Assembly: GCF_003989795.1 (NCBI RefSeq) | Contig: NZ_RZHG01000022.1 | Span: 1-64,000 of the forward strand | Reading direction: 5' to 3' | Origin: Vreelandella andesensis | GTDB lineage: Bacteria > Pseudomonadota > Gammaproteobacteria > Pseudomonadales > Halomonadaceae | Length of the DNA: 64,000 nucleotides | Shown: one piece after another, positions 51,835 to 59,929 of the stretch | Layout of the letters: each line of letters opens with the position of its first letter | How positions within the stretch are numbered: the stretch's first letter is position 1 | Notes under the pieces: model-generated | The model's database searches: none | Told to the model about the DNA's origin: nothing | The model's input: only the letters and a program-made list of their open reading frames with translations | Translations under genes and position numbers: made by a program

Positions 51835-52722
51835 ATGACCATTCGTGTTGCCTTACATCACCGAACTGCTTATCACTTTGACCGCCCGGTGAATTTGTCA
51901 CCCCATGTGGTTCGCCTCCGCCCTGCGCCTTACTGCCGCACGCCTATTGATGCCTACTCACTGACTATTTCAGGAAGTGATCACTTTATAAACTGGCAGC
52001 AGGACCCGTTCGGCAACTTTAATGCGCGCATCGTGTTTCCAGAACCACGTGACGAACTGATCATCACGGTCAATCTCATTGCTTCGATGACTGAAATTAA
52101 TCCATTTGATTTTTTTCTGGAAGATTTCGCCCAAAAAACGCCTTTTACTTACCCGGAGGAGTTGAGCAAAGCACTATGGCTCTACCTTGAGGTTACTGAG
52201 ACTGGCCCGCGGCTAATGGAATGGATAGCAACGATTCCTAGAGAACCCACCAACAGCGTTGATTTTTTGGTGGCGCTTAATCAGCGGCTCAACAACGACA
52301 TCAGCTACCTGCTACGTATGGAGCCCGGCGTGCAGAGCTGTGAAGAAACATTGGTACTGGGCAAAGGCTCCTGCCGCGATAGCGCATGGCTGCTGGTGCA
52401 GATTTTTCGCCATTTAGGGTTGGCCGCTCGTTTCGTATCCGGCTATTTGATTCAACTTGCCTCCGATGAAAAAGGCGTGGGCAGCCCAAATAACAAAGAC
52501 ATTGACAGCACTGATCTACATGCATGGGCAGAGGTTTTTTTACCTGGAGCCGGCTGGATAGGCCTTGATCCCACCTCGGGCTTGTTTGCCGGCGAAGGAC
52601 ACATTCCCCTGGCCGCCACCCCCACTACCGGAAGCGCTGCTGCTATCACAGGCTCCTCCGAGAAATGCAACACCGCGTTTAGCGTGGACATGCATATTGA
52701 GCGTATTCGCGAAGCCACATAG
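51835..52722 (+). CDS. Transglutaminase-like protein, truncated relative to the DUF2126 fusion
   Basis: A 295-residue protein. The bacterial transglutaminase N-terminal beta domain (TIRVALHHRTAYHFDRPVNLSPHVVRLRP) precedes a cysteine-protease-like core with Cys in GKGSCRDSAWLL, His in DLHAWAEVFL and Asp in IGLDPTSGLF, so the triad is complete. In the family as I know it, a long DUF2126 region follows after the HIERI-type segment. Here a stop comes right after VDMHIERIREAT. Start ATG 51835 follows GAGGGTGGCTT. It leads the plus-strand arm and may act as a peptidase or amidase on the system's substrate. Confidence 0.85.
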   Translation: MTIRVALHHRTAYHFDRPVNLSPHVVRLRPAPYCRTPIDAYSLTISGSDHFINWQQDPFGNFNARIVFPEPRDELIITVNLIASMTEINPFDFFLEDFAQKTPFTYPEELSKALWLYLEVTETGPRLMEWIATIPREPTNSVDFLVALNQRLNNDISYLLRMEPGVQSCEETLVLGKGSCRDSAWLLVQIFRHLGLAARFVSGYLIQLASDEKGVGSPNNKDIDSTDLHAWAEVFLPGAGWIGLDPTSGLFAGEGHIPLAATPTTGSAAAITGSSEKCNTAFSVDMHIERIREAT

Positions 52723-52863
52723 GCGACCAGCCCTTTGGCAACCCAGCGCTTTGGCGACTAACATGGACAAGCGATTTTACAGTGGTTCGACCACGCTAAT
52801 GCTTTCCTATTAAGACAAGCTGCAGGATAATTCGCTGCATATTTGCTTAGGACTACAAGGCTC

Positions 52864-55269
52864 ATGACGGCCCCTGTTTCTTCCACGCTTCTTGAACTCG
52901 GCACTGCCGGGCTTGTAGAAGATTATTTCCATCAGCTTGGCGAGAGAAAGCCTGGCATTTTCGATGCCATGATGGACCGTCATGGAAAACTTCGGCCCGG
53001 CTGGGAAAGTCTGTTAGGGTCACTGGATACACTAGGCCCAGAAGGTCGCCTTCAACAGCATGAAGAGATTCAGCGGCTGCTAGCAGAAAATGGCGTCATC
53101 TTTAATATGCATGATGACGCCCGGCGCTCCTGGCGATTAGATCCACTTCCCTGGGTCATCGACCACGCTCAGTGGCAAGCTCTGGAGCTTGGATTGATCC
53201 AGCGTAGTCGCCTACTGAATGCACTTTATGATGATATTTACGGCGCGAGAAGCCTGTTTGATAAGGGTTTATTGCCGACACAGGCGTTAATCGCCTCAGC
53301 GCATTTACTGCTACCCTGCCACGGCTCACAGCCCGGTGACCGTCCGGCCATCAGTTTTCACGGTGTGGATGTCATTCAAGATAGTGAAGGGCAGTGGCGC
53401 GTAATTGGTGACCGTTTACAGGCCCCGTCAGGCACAGGCTTCACCCTCGAAAACCGCATTTTAATGGCGCGTGCGCTGCCCGAAATGTACCGCAATGCCC
53501 CCCTCAAACGGTTGGCAGGCTTTCTCGACAATTATCACCGCACCCTGACGGCGCTTGCCTATCAACACCGCGACAACCCAAACATCGTACTGCTTACCCC
53601 TGGGCCAAGCAGTCCGCGCTATTTTGAGCACGCGTATCTTGCTAACTATCTCAATATCGACCTTGCCGAGGGACAAGATTTAGTCGTTAGGGATTCACAG
53701 CTATGGCTACGTACGTTAGGCGGTCTACAGCCTGTGGATGTGGTGCTGCGTCACTGCGACGATGCCTACTGTGACCCGCTTGAACTGCGTGGCGACTCCC
53801 AGTTAGGCGTGCCTGGTTTACTACAAGCCGCCCGCACTGGCGGTGTGGCGATCTCAAACGCGCTTGGCGTAGGTATCTTGGAGTCACCCGAGCTTGCCGA
53901 CTACCTGCCCGCCCTTTGCGAGCATTTACTTGGCGAAAAGCTGCTCTTACCTAATGCTGATGCTGCCACAATACCGGCCACAGCGCCGGTATTTGATAAC
54001 CAGATGCAGCGCTTAACGCCCACCACGCTGAACCTGCGCTGCTTTATTAACCGTTCAGCGAGCAGCCTCACAACCCCAGGTCAGCAGCTCAGCGATTACC
54101 ATGTCATGCCTGGCGGCCTAGCCTGGGTGGGAACACCCGGCTCTCCGTCACTAAGCAGCCCTATCGTGAAAGATGTATGGGTCACAGCCAACGCCCCTCA
54201 GCCTCACGTCAGCCAGCTTCGCCAGGCCCGCGGCCCGGTAGTCGCTACTCGGGACGGCACAGACCTTCCCAGCCGTGTAGCGGAAAGCCTGTTTTGGCTA
54301 GGCCGCTATGGTGAACGTTTGGATGCGCGAGCACGCCTGCTGCGTGAAGCGCTGATGCGGTTAATGGAAGTTGACCAAGACGAAATAGCGGACCAGTTAC
54401 TCGATGAACTCCTGATAGCCCTGAATATCACCACGCTTAACAATGATGGTGAAGGTGCTAAGCTACGGATTGTGGGCTTTGTGCAGAAACGTGCCGCCTT
54501 GCTCGCTCAGTTTGATGATACTGACTCCCAGGCTTTGCATGCACTGTTTGACCAATTACTGAGAAACGCTCGTAGCGTTCGCGACCATCTAGGTGATGAT
54601 TCCTGGCGCGTTATTAATCAACTTCGCCAGCGTGTCAGCGCTTTTAATTCAAGCCTTGGCGCTAGTGCTGCAAGGCGTTCCTGCGAAGGACTTTCCGCGC
54701 AAATTGCCGCCTTTTTTGGCCTGTGCAACGAAACCATGCCCCACCACTACGGCTGGCGGTTTATGGACATTGGGCGCTTTTTAGATCGCGTTTTAGGGCT
54801 ACTGTCGCTACTCAAACTCACGCTTAACGCGCCGCACACACCGGGGCTTGCGCTCTGGGAAGTAGTGCTGTCCACCACCGACAATTTTACCGCTTACCGC
54901 AGGCGTTATCGCAGCGAGCTGCACCCTGAGGCGATTCTGGATTTACTGCTCTTTGATGAGACTAACCCACGCTCGGTGGGCTACATGCTCCAACGCCTTG
55001 AGCGTCAAATGAACCGTCTACCAGGCAGCTCGTCTCCTTACCGTAATGCGGAGCGGCGCCTGTTAATTCAGGCCAATGCGGCGTTGCATTTAGCCGATAT
55101 TGACCGCCTCAATCACCTTACCGATACCCCCGAAGCACAACAAGCGCTAGCGCAGCTGCTTGATCAACTGATTGAACCGCTGATGGCGCTTTCTGATGCC
55201 ATCAGCCAAAGCCATTTCAGCCATGTCGAGCGGCCGCGCCAATTAGTTAGCATGGAGCCTGACGCATGA
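52864..55269 (+). CDS. Fused CP-ATP-grasp / alpha-E protein with an internal deletion
   Basis: An 801-residue fusion: ATP-grasp (about 1-465), then alpha-E (about 470-795, starting SRVAESLFWLGRYGERLDARARLLRE). The ATP-grasp half has GTGFTLENRILMARALPEMY, VLLTPGPSSPRYFEHAYLANYL and GGVAISNALGVGILESPEL. Between LLLPN and the RCFI strand it has 27 residues where the stand-alone paralog has 86; the missing part includes the KPANESGGYG nucleotide-binding stretch. Catalysis by this half is doubtful. ATG at 52864 follows AAGGCTC; the stop overlaps the next start (ATGA). Confidence 0.9.
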   Translation: MTAPVSSTLLELGTAGLVEDYFHQLGERKPGIFDAMMDRHGKLRPGWESLLGSLDTLGPEGRLQQHEEIQRLLAENGVIFNMHDDARRSWRLDPLPWVIDHAQWQALELGLIQRSRLLNALYDDIYGARSLFDKGLLPTQALIASAHLLLPCHGSQPGDRPAISFHGVDVIQDSEGQWRVIGDRLQAPSGTGFTLENRILMARALPEMYRNAPLKRLAGFLDNYHRTLTALAYQHRDNPNIVLLTPGPSSPRYFEHAYLANYLNIDLAEGQDLVVRDSQLWLRTLGGLQPVDVVLRHCDDAYCDPLELRGDSQLGVPGLLQAARTGGVAISNALGVGILESPELADYLPALCEHLLGEKLLLPNADAATIPATAPVFDNQMQRLTPTTLNLRCFINRSASSLTTPGQQLSDYHVMPGGLAWVGTPGSPSLSSPIVKDVWVTANAPQPHVSQLRQARGPVVATRDGTDLPSRVAESLFWLGRYGERLDARARLLREALMRLMEVDQDEIADQLLDELLIALNITTLNNDGEGAKLRIVGFVQKRAALLAQFDDTDSQALHALFDQLLRNARSVRDHLGDDSWRVINQLRQRVSAFNSSLGASAARRSCEGLSAQIAAFFGLCNETMPHHYGWRFMDIGRFLDRVLGLLSLLKLTLNAPHTPGLALWEVVLSTTDNFTAYRRRYRSELHPEAILDLLLFDETNPRSVGYMLQRLERQMNRLPGSSSPYRNAERRLLIQANAALHLADIDRLNHLTDTPEAQQALAQLLDQLIEPLMALSDAISQSHFSHVERPRQLVSMEPDA

Positions 55270-56135
55270 ATTACACTCTGCGGCACACCACGCGCTACCT
55301 CTACAACGCTCCCGTCACACTATGCCACAGTGAAGCAAGGGTGCTGCCACGCAGAACGCTGTATCAGGAGTGCAGTGCATCTGAGCTAACCATCAGCCCA
55401 CTGCCGCGGGTTCAAGCAGAACGACGGGATGTGTTCGGCAACCGTGTGCTTTACTGTGCGATGGAAGACGTTCACCAATCCTTGGACGTGACGGTAACAA
55501 CCGAGCTCACTACCCTGCCATTGGCACCACTACCTGCATCTTCTCCTGCTTGGGAAGATGTCGCCAAACAGCTCCACAGCGATAGCCGTTTTGATATGCA
55601 GCTGTATCGTCTAGATTCACCGTTTATCCGCCGTAACGATGAATTAGCTGCGTTTGCCCGTCACTGTTTTACACCCGGCCGCCCACTCATAGAGGGCGCG
55701 CTGGCACTTAACCAACTGATCTACGATACCTTCGAGTACGACCCTAGTTTCACCACGCTCGCGACCCCGCTGAGCGACGTGCTGGCTAACCGCCGTGGGG
55801 TGTGCCAGGACTTTGCCCACCTAGCCATTGGTGCCCTACGTTCGGTGGGCCTGGCTGCACGTTACGTCAGCGGCTACCTGGAAACTCAGCCGCCTCCCGG
55901 CCAGCCACGCTTAGTGGGTGCAGACGCCTCGCATGCTTGGCTAGCCACGTGGATTCCTGACTGGGGTTGGCTAGCCCTTGACCCCACCAATGGCACCATT
56001 GCTGGCGAACAGCATCCCGTTCTTGCTTGGGGGCGTGATTATGCCGATGTCGCGCCGCTAAAAGGCGTTATGAACGGCGGTGGAGAACATCAGTTGGAAG
56101 TAGAGGTTGATGTCATGCCGATCACCGCTGAATAA
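55266..56135 (+). CDS. Transglutaminase-like protease-fold protein
   Basis: A 289-residue protein with an N-terminal beta domain (TLRHTTRYLYNAPVTLCHSEARVLPR) and a transglutaminase core: Cys in RRGVCQDFAHLAIGALRS, His in DASHAWLATWIP, Asp in LALDPTNGTI. It starts within the stop of the fused gene (ATGA). The combination of this gene with CP-ATP-grasp and alpha-E is conserved in many proteobacteria and read as a peptide-modifying or tagging system of unknown target. Confidence 0.9.
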   Translation: MNYTLRHTTRYLYNAPVTLCHSEARVLPRRTLYQECSASELTISPLPRVQAERRDVFGNRVLYCAMEDVHQSLDVTVTTELTTLPLAPLPASSPAWEDVAKQLHSDSRFDMQLYRLDSPFIRRNDELAAFARHCFTPGRPLIEGALALNQLIYDTFEYDPSFTTLATPLSDVLANRRGVCQDFAHLAIGALRSVGLAARYVSGYLETQPPPGQPRLVGADASHAWLATWIPDWGWLALDPTNGTIAGEQHPVLAWGRDYADVAPLKGVMNGGGEHQLEVEVDVMPITAE

Positions 56136-57387
56136 GCCCATTGGTTAGCCACGGCAGCCAGGCGAGAAGCACAAGGGTCACTAGCGTGGCCAGTAGAAAA
56201 GGTAGCAGCGAGCGAAATATTTTCAGCGGCGGTGCGCCAGTCATCGAAGATGCGATAAACAATCCAGCCCCTACGGGAGGAGTTAATAACCCCATCACCA
56301 GGGTTAAACACACCACCACACCAAACTGATAAGGGCTAATAGCGAACTGGCTTTGGGCAATCGGCATTAAAATCGGCACCACCAAGATCAGCGCTGCAAT
56401 GCCGTCAATAACCATCCCTACCAACAGCAGCGCGCCAATCACCAGCAGTAAAAACACAAAAGGGTCGCTGGTCAACGCCGCAATCCACCCCGCAGCCATT
56501 TGCGGAAGCTGCTCGTAAATGACCACCCAGCCAAATACGCCCGCTGCCGCAATCAACATAATGACCAATCCTGCATTAATCGCTGTGCGAGTAAGCACCT
56601 GGGGCAACTGACTTAAACGCAAGTCACCATATACAAAGCGCCCCATGAGCAATGCCGCAAGAGACGCCAGCGCAGCCGACTCGGTTGGGGTGGCAATGCC
56701 CCACAAAATACCGCCAATAATAATCACAGGTATGAACAGGGCAGGCAGCCCCCAAAGCAGGTCATGAAGTGCCTGACGGCGAGTCGGCCACTCGCCTTTC
56801 GGGTATTGCTGCACGAAGCCTACCAAAGCAATCACTATAAAAAAGCTTGCCCCTAGGAGCAGTCCCGGTAACAACCCAGCAATAAACATTTCTGCGATAG
56901 GCACCTGAGCCATAACGCCAAACAATACAAATAGCATCGAAGGCGGAATAATTGGCGACAGTAACCCACCGGCAGCGGTAATCGCGGCGCTGTAGGACCT
57001 ATCGTAGCCCTCCTGCTCCATCGCCGGCACCATTGCCCGGGACATAATGGCGATTTGCGAGGCCGCCGAACCAATAATCGCCGCCATCATCATGTTGGCG
57101 ACTAAATTGATATAGGCAAGGCCACCACGAAATCCCCCCACTGCAATACGCGCCAGTGCGATTAAACGGCGGGTTAAGCCACCTTCATTCATTAACTCGC
57201 CCGCCAGCATAAATAGCGGAATCGCCAGCAACCCATAGCTTTCAATGGCACTAAACAGCTGCTGCGGGTACGAATCAAACAACACCGTATTACCAGACGC
57301 CTGGATATACCACATGGCAGTCAATGCCAGCACTAGGGCGATTGGCACGGCACCAAGCAACAGCAGCAAAAAAACAGCAATCGTCAT
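56122..57387 (-). CDS. dctM: TRAP transporter large permease (DctM type), second system
   Basis: A 421-residue DctM-family permease. It has LLAIPLFMLAGELMNEGGLTRRLI, AIIGSAASQIAIMSRAMVPAMEQEGYDRSYSAAITAAGGLLSPIIPPSMLFVLFG and GLLTPPVGAGLFIASSM. It is the last gene of dctP-dctQ-dctM on the minus strand. Its 3' end overlaps the convergent transglutaminase gene by 14 bases, tight packing between the two units. Confidence 0.93.
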   Translation of the reverse strand: MTIAVFLLLLLGAVPIALVLALTAMWYIQASGNTVLFDSYPQQLFSAIESYGLLAIPLFMLAGELMNEGGLTRRLIALARIAVGGFRGGLAYINLVANMMMAAIIGSAASQIAIMSRAMVPAMEQEGYDRSYSAAITAAGGLLSPIIPPSMLFVLFGVMAQVPIAEMFIAGLLPGLLLGASFFIVIALVGFVQQYPKGEWPTRRQALHDLLWGLPALFIPVIIIGGILWGIATPTESAALASLAALLMGRFVYGDLRLSQLPQVLTRTAINAGLVIMLIAAAGVFGWVVIYEQLPQMAAGWIAALTSDPFVFLLLVIGALLLVGMVIDGIAALILVVPILMPIAQSQFAISPYQFGVVVCLTLVMGLLTPPVGAGLFIASSMTGAPPLKIFRSLLPFLLATLVTLVLLAWLPWLTNGLIQR

Positions 57388-57415
57388 AAACGTACCGTCA
57401 CTATGATAAGCGGGA

Positions 57416-57991
57416 TTAACGTGGTGTCTTGGCGGAGGGTTCTTGCGTCGGGGTTCGCCATTTTTTAATTGAATGGATAAGATTCACCCAGCCATGCAGA
57501 CTAAGAGACAGTGCAAACCACGGCACAATTAACCACGCCCAAAATTTTTTAACGCCAAGCGTGGACGTATTTTCAGCGTAAATAAAATTGAACGTTTGCC
57601 CCTGAAAAGCACGGGTATCGAACCCCGCTTGCATAAGCGCAAGGGGCTGATACCAGCGCCAGCAAAGCCACGCTAGCAGCAAAGCAAATAACAACACCAT
57701 GGCATCCACCCACACGCCAATCAGCTTGCGGCCGGTTTGCGGCAGCAAATCACTCAGCAGCGTAACCGCTATTCCCTGACGGCGCTTAAACACCGTGCTG
57801 GCAATCAGGAATGTCATCCAGATCATGGCATAGATAGCCAATTCACTGACCCAATAAAGCGGGCTACCCAACGCGCGAAAGGCTATATTAGTGAGAATTA
57901 AACAGGTAACCGCCGCCGCTAAGGCAGCAGCGGCAATCTCTTCACAGCGAGCAAGCCCCGAAGAAAATCGTTGCAGCATGTTACTCGTCAC
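57416..57991 (-). CDS. dctQ: TRAP transporter small permease (DctQ type), second system
   Basis: A 191-residue DctQ-like protein with four hydrophobic segments and ALGSPLYWVSELAIYAMIWMTFLIAS, the conserved Trp-x-x-Glu block. It is longer than the first system's DctQ because of a larger loop before the last helix (ENTSTLGVKKFW). It overlaps the dctP stop by 11 bases and lies 28 bases before dctM. Confidence 0.9.
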   Translation of the reverse strand: MTSNMLQRFSSGLARCEEIAAAALAAAVTCLILTNIAFRALGSPLYWVSELAIYAMIWMTFLIASTVFKRRQGIAVTLLSDLLPQTGRKLIGVWVDAMVLLFALLLAWLCWRWYQPLALMQAGFDTRAFQGQTFNFIYAENTSTLGVKKFWAWLIVPWFALSLSLHGWVNLIHSIKKWRTPTQEPSAKTPR

Positions 57992-58967
57992 GTAACCGGT
58001 CAGCTTCCATGCGTAACGTTTCTAACATAGGTGCTTTAGGCGCCCAGATGCTTTCCCACTCAGCAATGGCATCAGAGAAAAATTCAGCATCCGCTTCAAC
58101 GATGTTGATATCTAAGGCGCGAATTTCTGCTTCCTGAGCGGCGTCCATTTCCTCGAAGCCTACTAGCACGTTTTCAAGGTGTTCAGCCATCGCGGTATCA
58201 ATCAGCTCGCGATCTTCTTCAGACAGCTCGCGCCATACTCGCCCAGACACAACGCCGACCATCGGGAACATCATATGATTAGAAATCAGCAGGTTTTCCG
58301 CCTGCTCGTAAAATTTCAAAATTAAAATAGAGTCGAAATCCATATCGATGGCATCGACCTGGCCGTTAGCCAGCGCGTCATACACTTCTAATAGTGGCAT
58401 CGGCGCTGGGGCTGCACCTGTGGCCGTATAAAAATCACGAATTGGCTCAAACGGAGTAATGCGTAACCGCTGCCCCTGCAGGTCGTCAGCACTTTCAATA
58501 GGATCGCGGCTTAGCACTTGGCGCATGCCTACCATGCCGTAACCTACGCCAATTAAACCAACTTCCGCAGGCATTAATTCGAGCAGCTCCCCAGCGGCAT
58601 CCGAACGCAGCAGGCGTGCCGCATGATTAACGTCATCCACCAAATAGGGCGCATAAAGTGCGCCAAAATCAGGAATACGGTTAGAGATTTCGGCGATCGT
58701 CAAAAAAGCCATGTCTAGGGCGCCGGTTTGTAGCTGCTGAACCATCTGCGCTTCATTGCCAAGCTGCTGAGCTGGGAAAATGCTGACGCTATGTTCGCCA
58801 GCAGAGCGCTCATTAAGCGTTTGTGCAAAGGCTTCCGCCTCAGTAGACCATAGGTGCTGTGCAGGTGTGATAAGGCCGAGACGAAAATCCCTGGCTTGAG
58901 CACTCGCGGCTGAAACGGCGATTGTAGCTGCTGCGCAGGCAAGCGTAAGCGTTTTGATGCGATTCAT
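57981..58967 (-). CDS. dctP: TRAP transporter substrate-binding protein (DctP type), second system
   Basis: A 328-residue periplasmic receptor. The signal peptide ends at about residue 25 (ASAQA-RDF). Features: RLGLITPAQHLWSTEAEAFAQTLNERS, VSIFPAQQLGNEAQMVQQLQTGALDMAFL and QGQRLRITPFEPIRDFYTATGAAP with the ligand-binding Arg. It differs clearly from the first DctP, so another ligand is expected. Ligand unknown; no catabolic gene accompanies it. Confidence 0.93.
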   Translation of the reverse strand: MNRIKTLTLACAAATIAVSAASAQARDFRLGLITPAQHLWSTEAEAFAQTLNERSAGEHSVSIFPAQQLGNEAQMVQQLQTGALDMAFLTIAEISNRIPDFGALYAPYLVDDVNHAARLLRSDAAGELLELMPAEVGLIGVGYGMVGMRQVLSRDPIESADDLQGQRLRITPFEPIRDFYTATGAAPAPMPLLEVYDALANGQVDAIDMDFDSILILKFYEQAENLLISNHMMFPMVGVVSGRVWRELSEEDRELIDTAMAEHLENVLVGFEEMDAAQEAEIRALDINIVEADAEFFSDAIAEWESIWAPKAPMLETLRMEADRLRDE

Positions 58968-59044
58968 GCAAAGCCTCTTTTATCTAGCAAAAGCGCCAAG
59001 GCGCTTCGCGTGTTTTTTAATTGATAGGCCCCGAGAATACCTTA

Positions 59045-59103
59045 GCGTTAGCGTTAATGGCACCCGCCATTACGCTAACGCAACTATGCCATTACGCTAA
59101 CGC
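59045..59103 (-). terminator. Terminator with a duplicated 3' arm after the DUF3581 gene
   Basis: GCGTTAGCGTTAATGGC (59045-59061) can pair, with one bulge, to either of two identical GCCATTACGCTAACGC arms (59066-59081 and 59088-59103). The minus-strand gene ends 12 bases to the right. Two alternative hairpins are thus possible. Confidence 0.65.
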
Positions 59104-59114
59104 AAATACGCCGT

Positions 59115-59822
59115 TTACGCCGCTTCGTACGCCGCCTTTAAGCGATAGAACTGATCAACAATCGATGCCATTTCAGTCGCATCGTATTCACATAAACCGC
59201 TAACCACTAGCTTCTTCGAGCCCACTCCAACCGCTTCCCCAGCAGACTCAATCGAGAATTCCAGCAAAGCATCGGCACGCTTGCCCTGAACCTCTAGCGA
59301 CGAGCTTGTTAGGGCTAAGTTCGGCGAAAAACCGTCTAGACGCTCTAAAGAAAACCCCATGCTGTCGTAAATAACCAGAGGTCGCTTGGGATTAAACATG
59401 ACCCCATGCTGTTCCATTAAAGGCTTTAAATAGTGGGGAAAATTCTTACCTGAAAACGCCACATAGCAACGGGCAAAGCCTTCGACTGCCGTTTCATCGT
59501 GAGTCACTTCACCACCACGCGTCACCTGCAAGTAGCATTTCCCCCCTTCGTCGCAGACATGTAGATCACCATTCTCTTCTTCACTAAACTTGAGAGGTGT
59601 ATCAGCTCCCACCATATTGGTGAAGCGAAATTCCATTTGTCGCGACAACCCAAACTTTACCAGTACTAGCGTAAATAGCAGATCACCAGGTACGCAAAAA
59701 CGGCGCGCATCTGGATTGTGGATCGGGTTGTAATCGCCGGCCACGCCCTTGGCGAAACGACTGGCCTGCTCAGCAGAGATCACAACATACTCTCCGCGCT
59801 GCGCGTAAAAATCCTTAAACAT
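59115..59822 (-). CDS. DUF3581-family protein (hotdog-like motif)
   Basis: A 235-residue protein of the DUF3581 family. Residues about 20-45 read ASRFAKGVAGDYNPIHNPDARRFCVPGDLLF; D-x-NPIH resembles the catalytic motif of MaoC-like hotdog dehydratases, so an acyl-CoA-related fold is likely, but the family is uncharacterised. The rest shows two-layer alpha/beta rhythm. Start has GGCAGCAAAGCC, with no strong Shine-Dalgarno. Divergent from the AsmA-like gene. Confidence 0.8.
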   Translation of the reverse strand: MFKDFYAQRGEYVVISAEQASRFAKGVAGDYNPIHNPDARRFCVPGDLLFTLVLVKFGLSRQMEFRFTNMVGADTPLKFSEEENGDLHVCDEGGKCYLQVTRGGEVTHDETAVEGFARCYVAFSGKNFPHYLKPLMEQHGVMFNPKRPLVIYDSMGFSLERLDGFSPNLALTSSSLEVQGKRADALLEFSIESAGEAVGVGSKKLVVSGLCEYDATEMASIVDQFYRLKAAYEAA

Positions 59823-59929
59823 GGCTTTGCTGCCTGCCTAGCGTTGAAATCGAAAACCCATTACGGCCCCACGACGCGCATAATGCCATAAAACACGTGC
59901 CGACAGGAGTCATCAGCAAGGAAGCCCGT

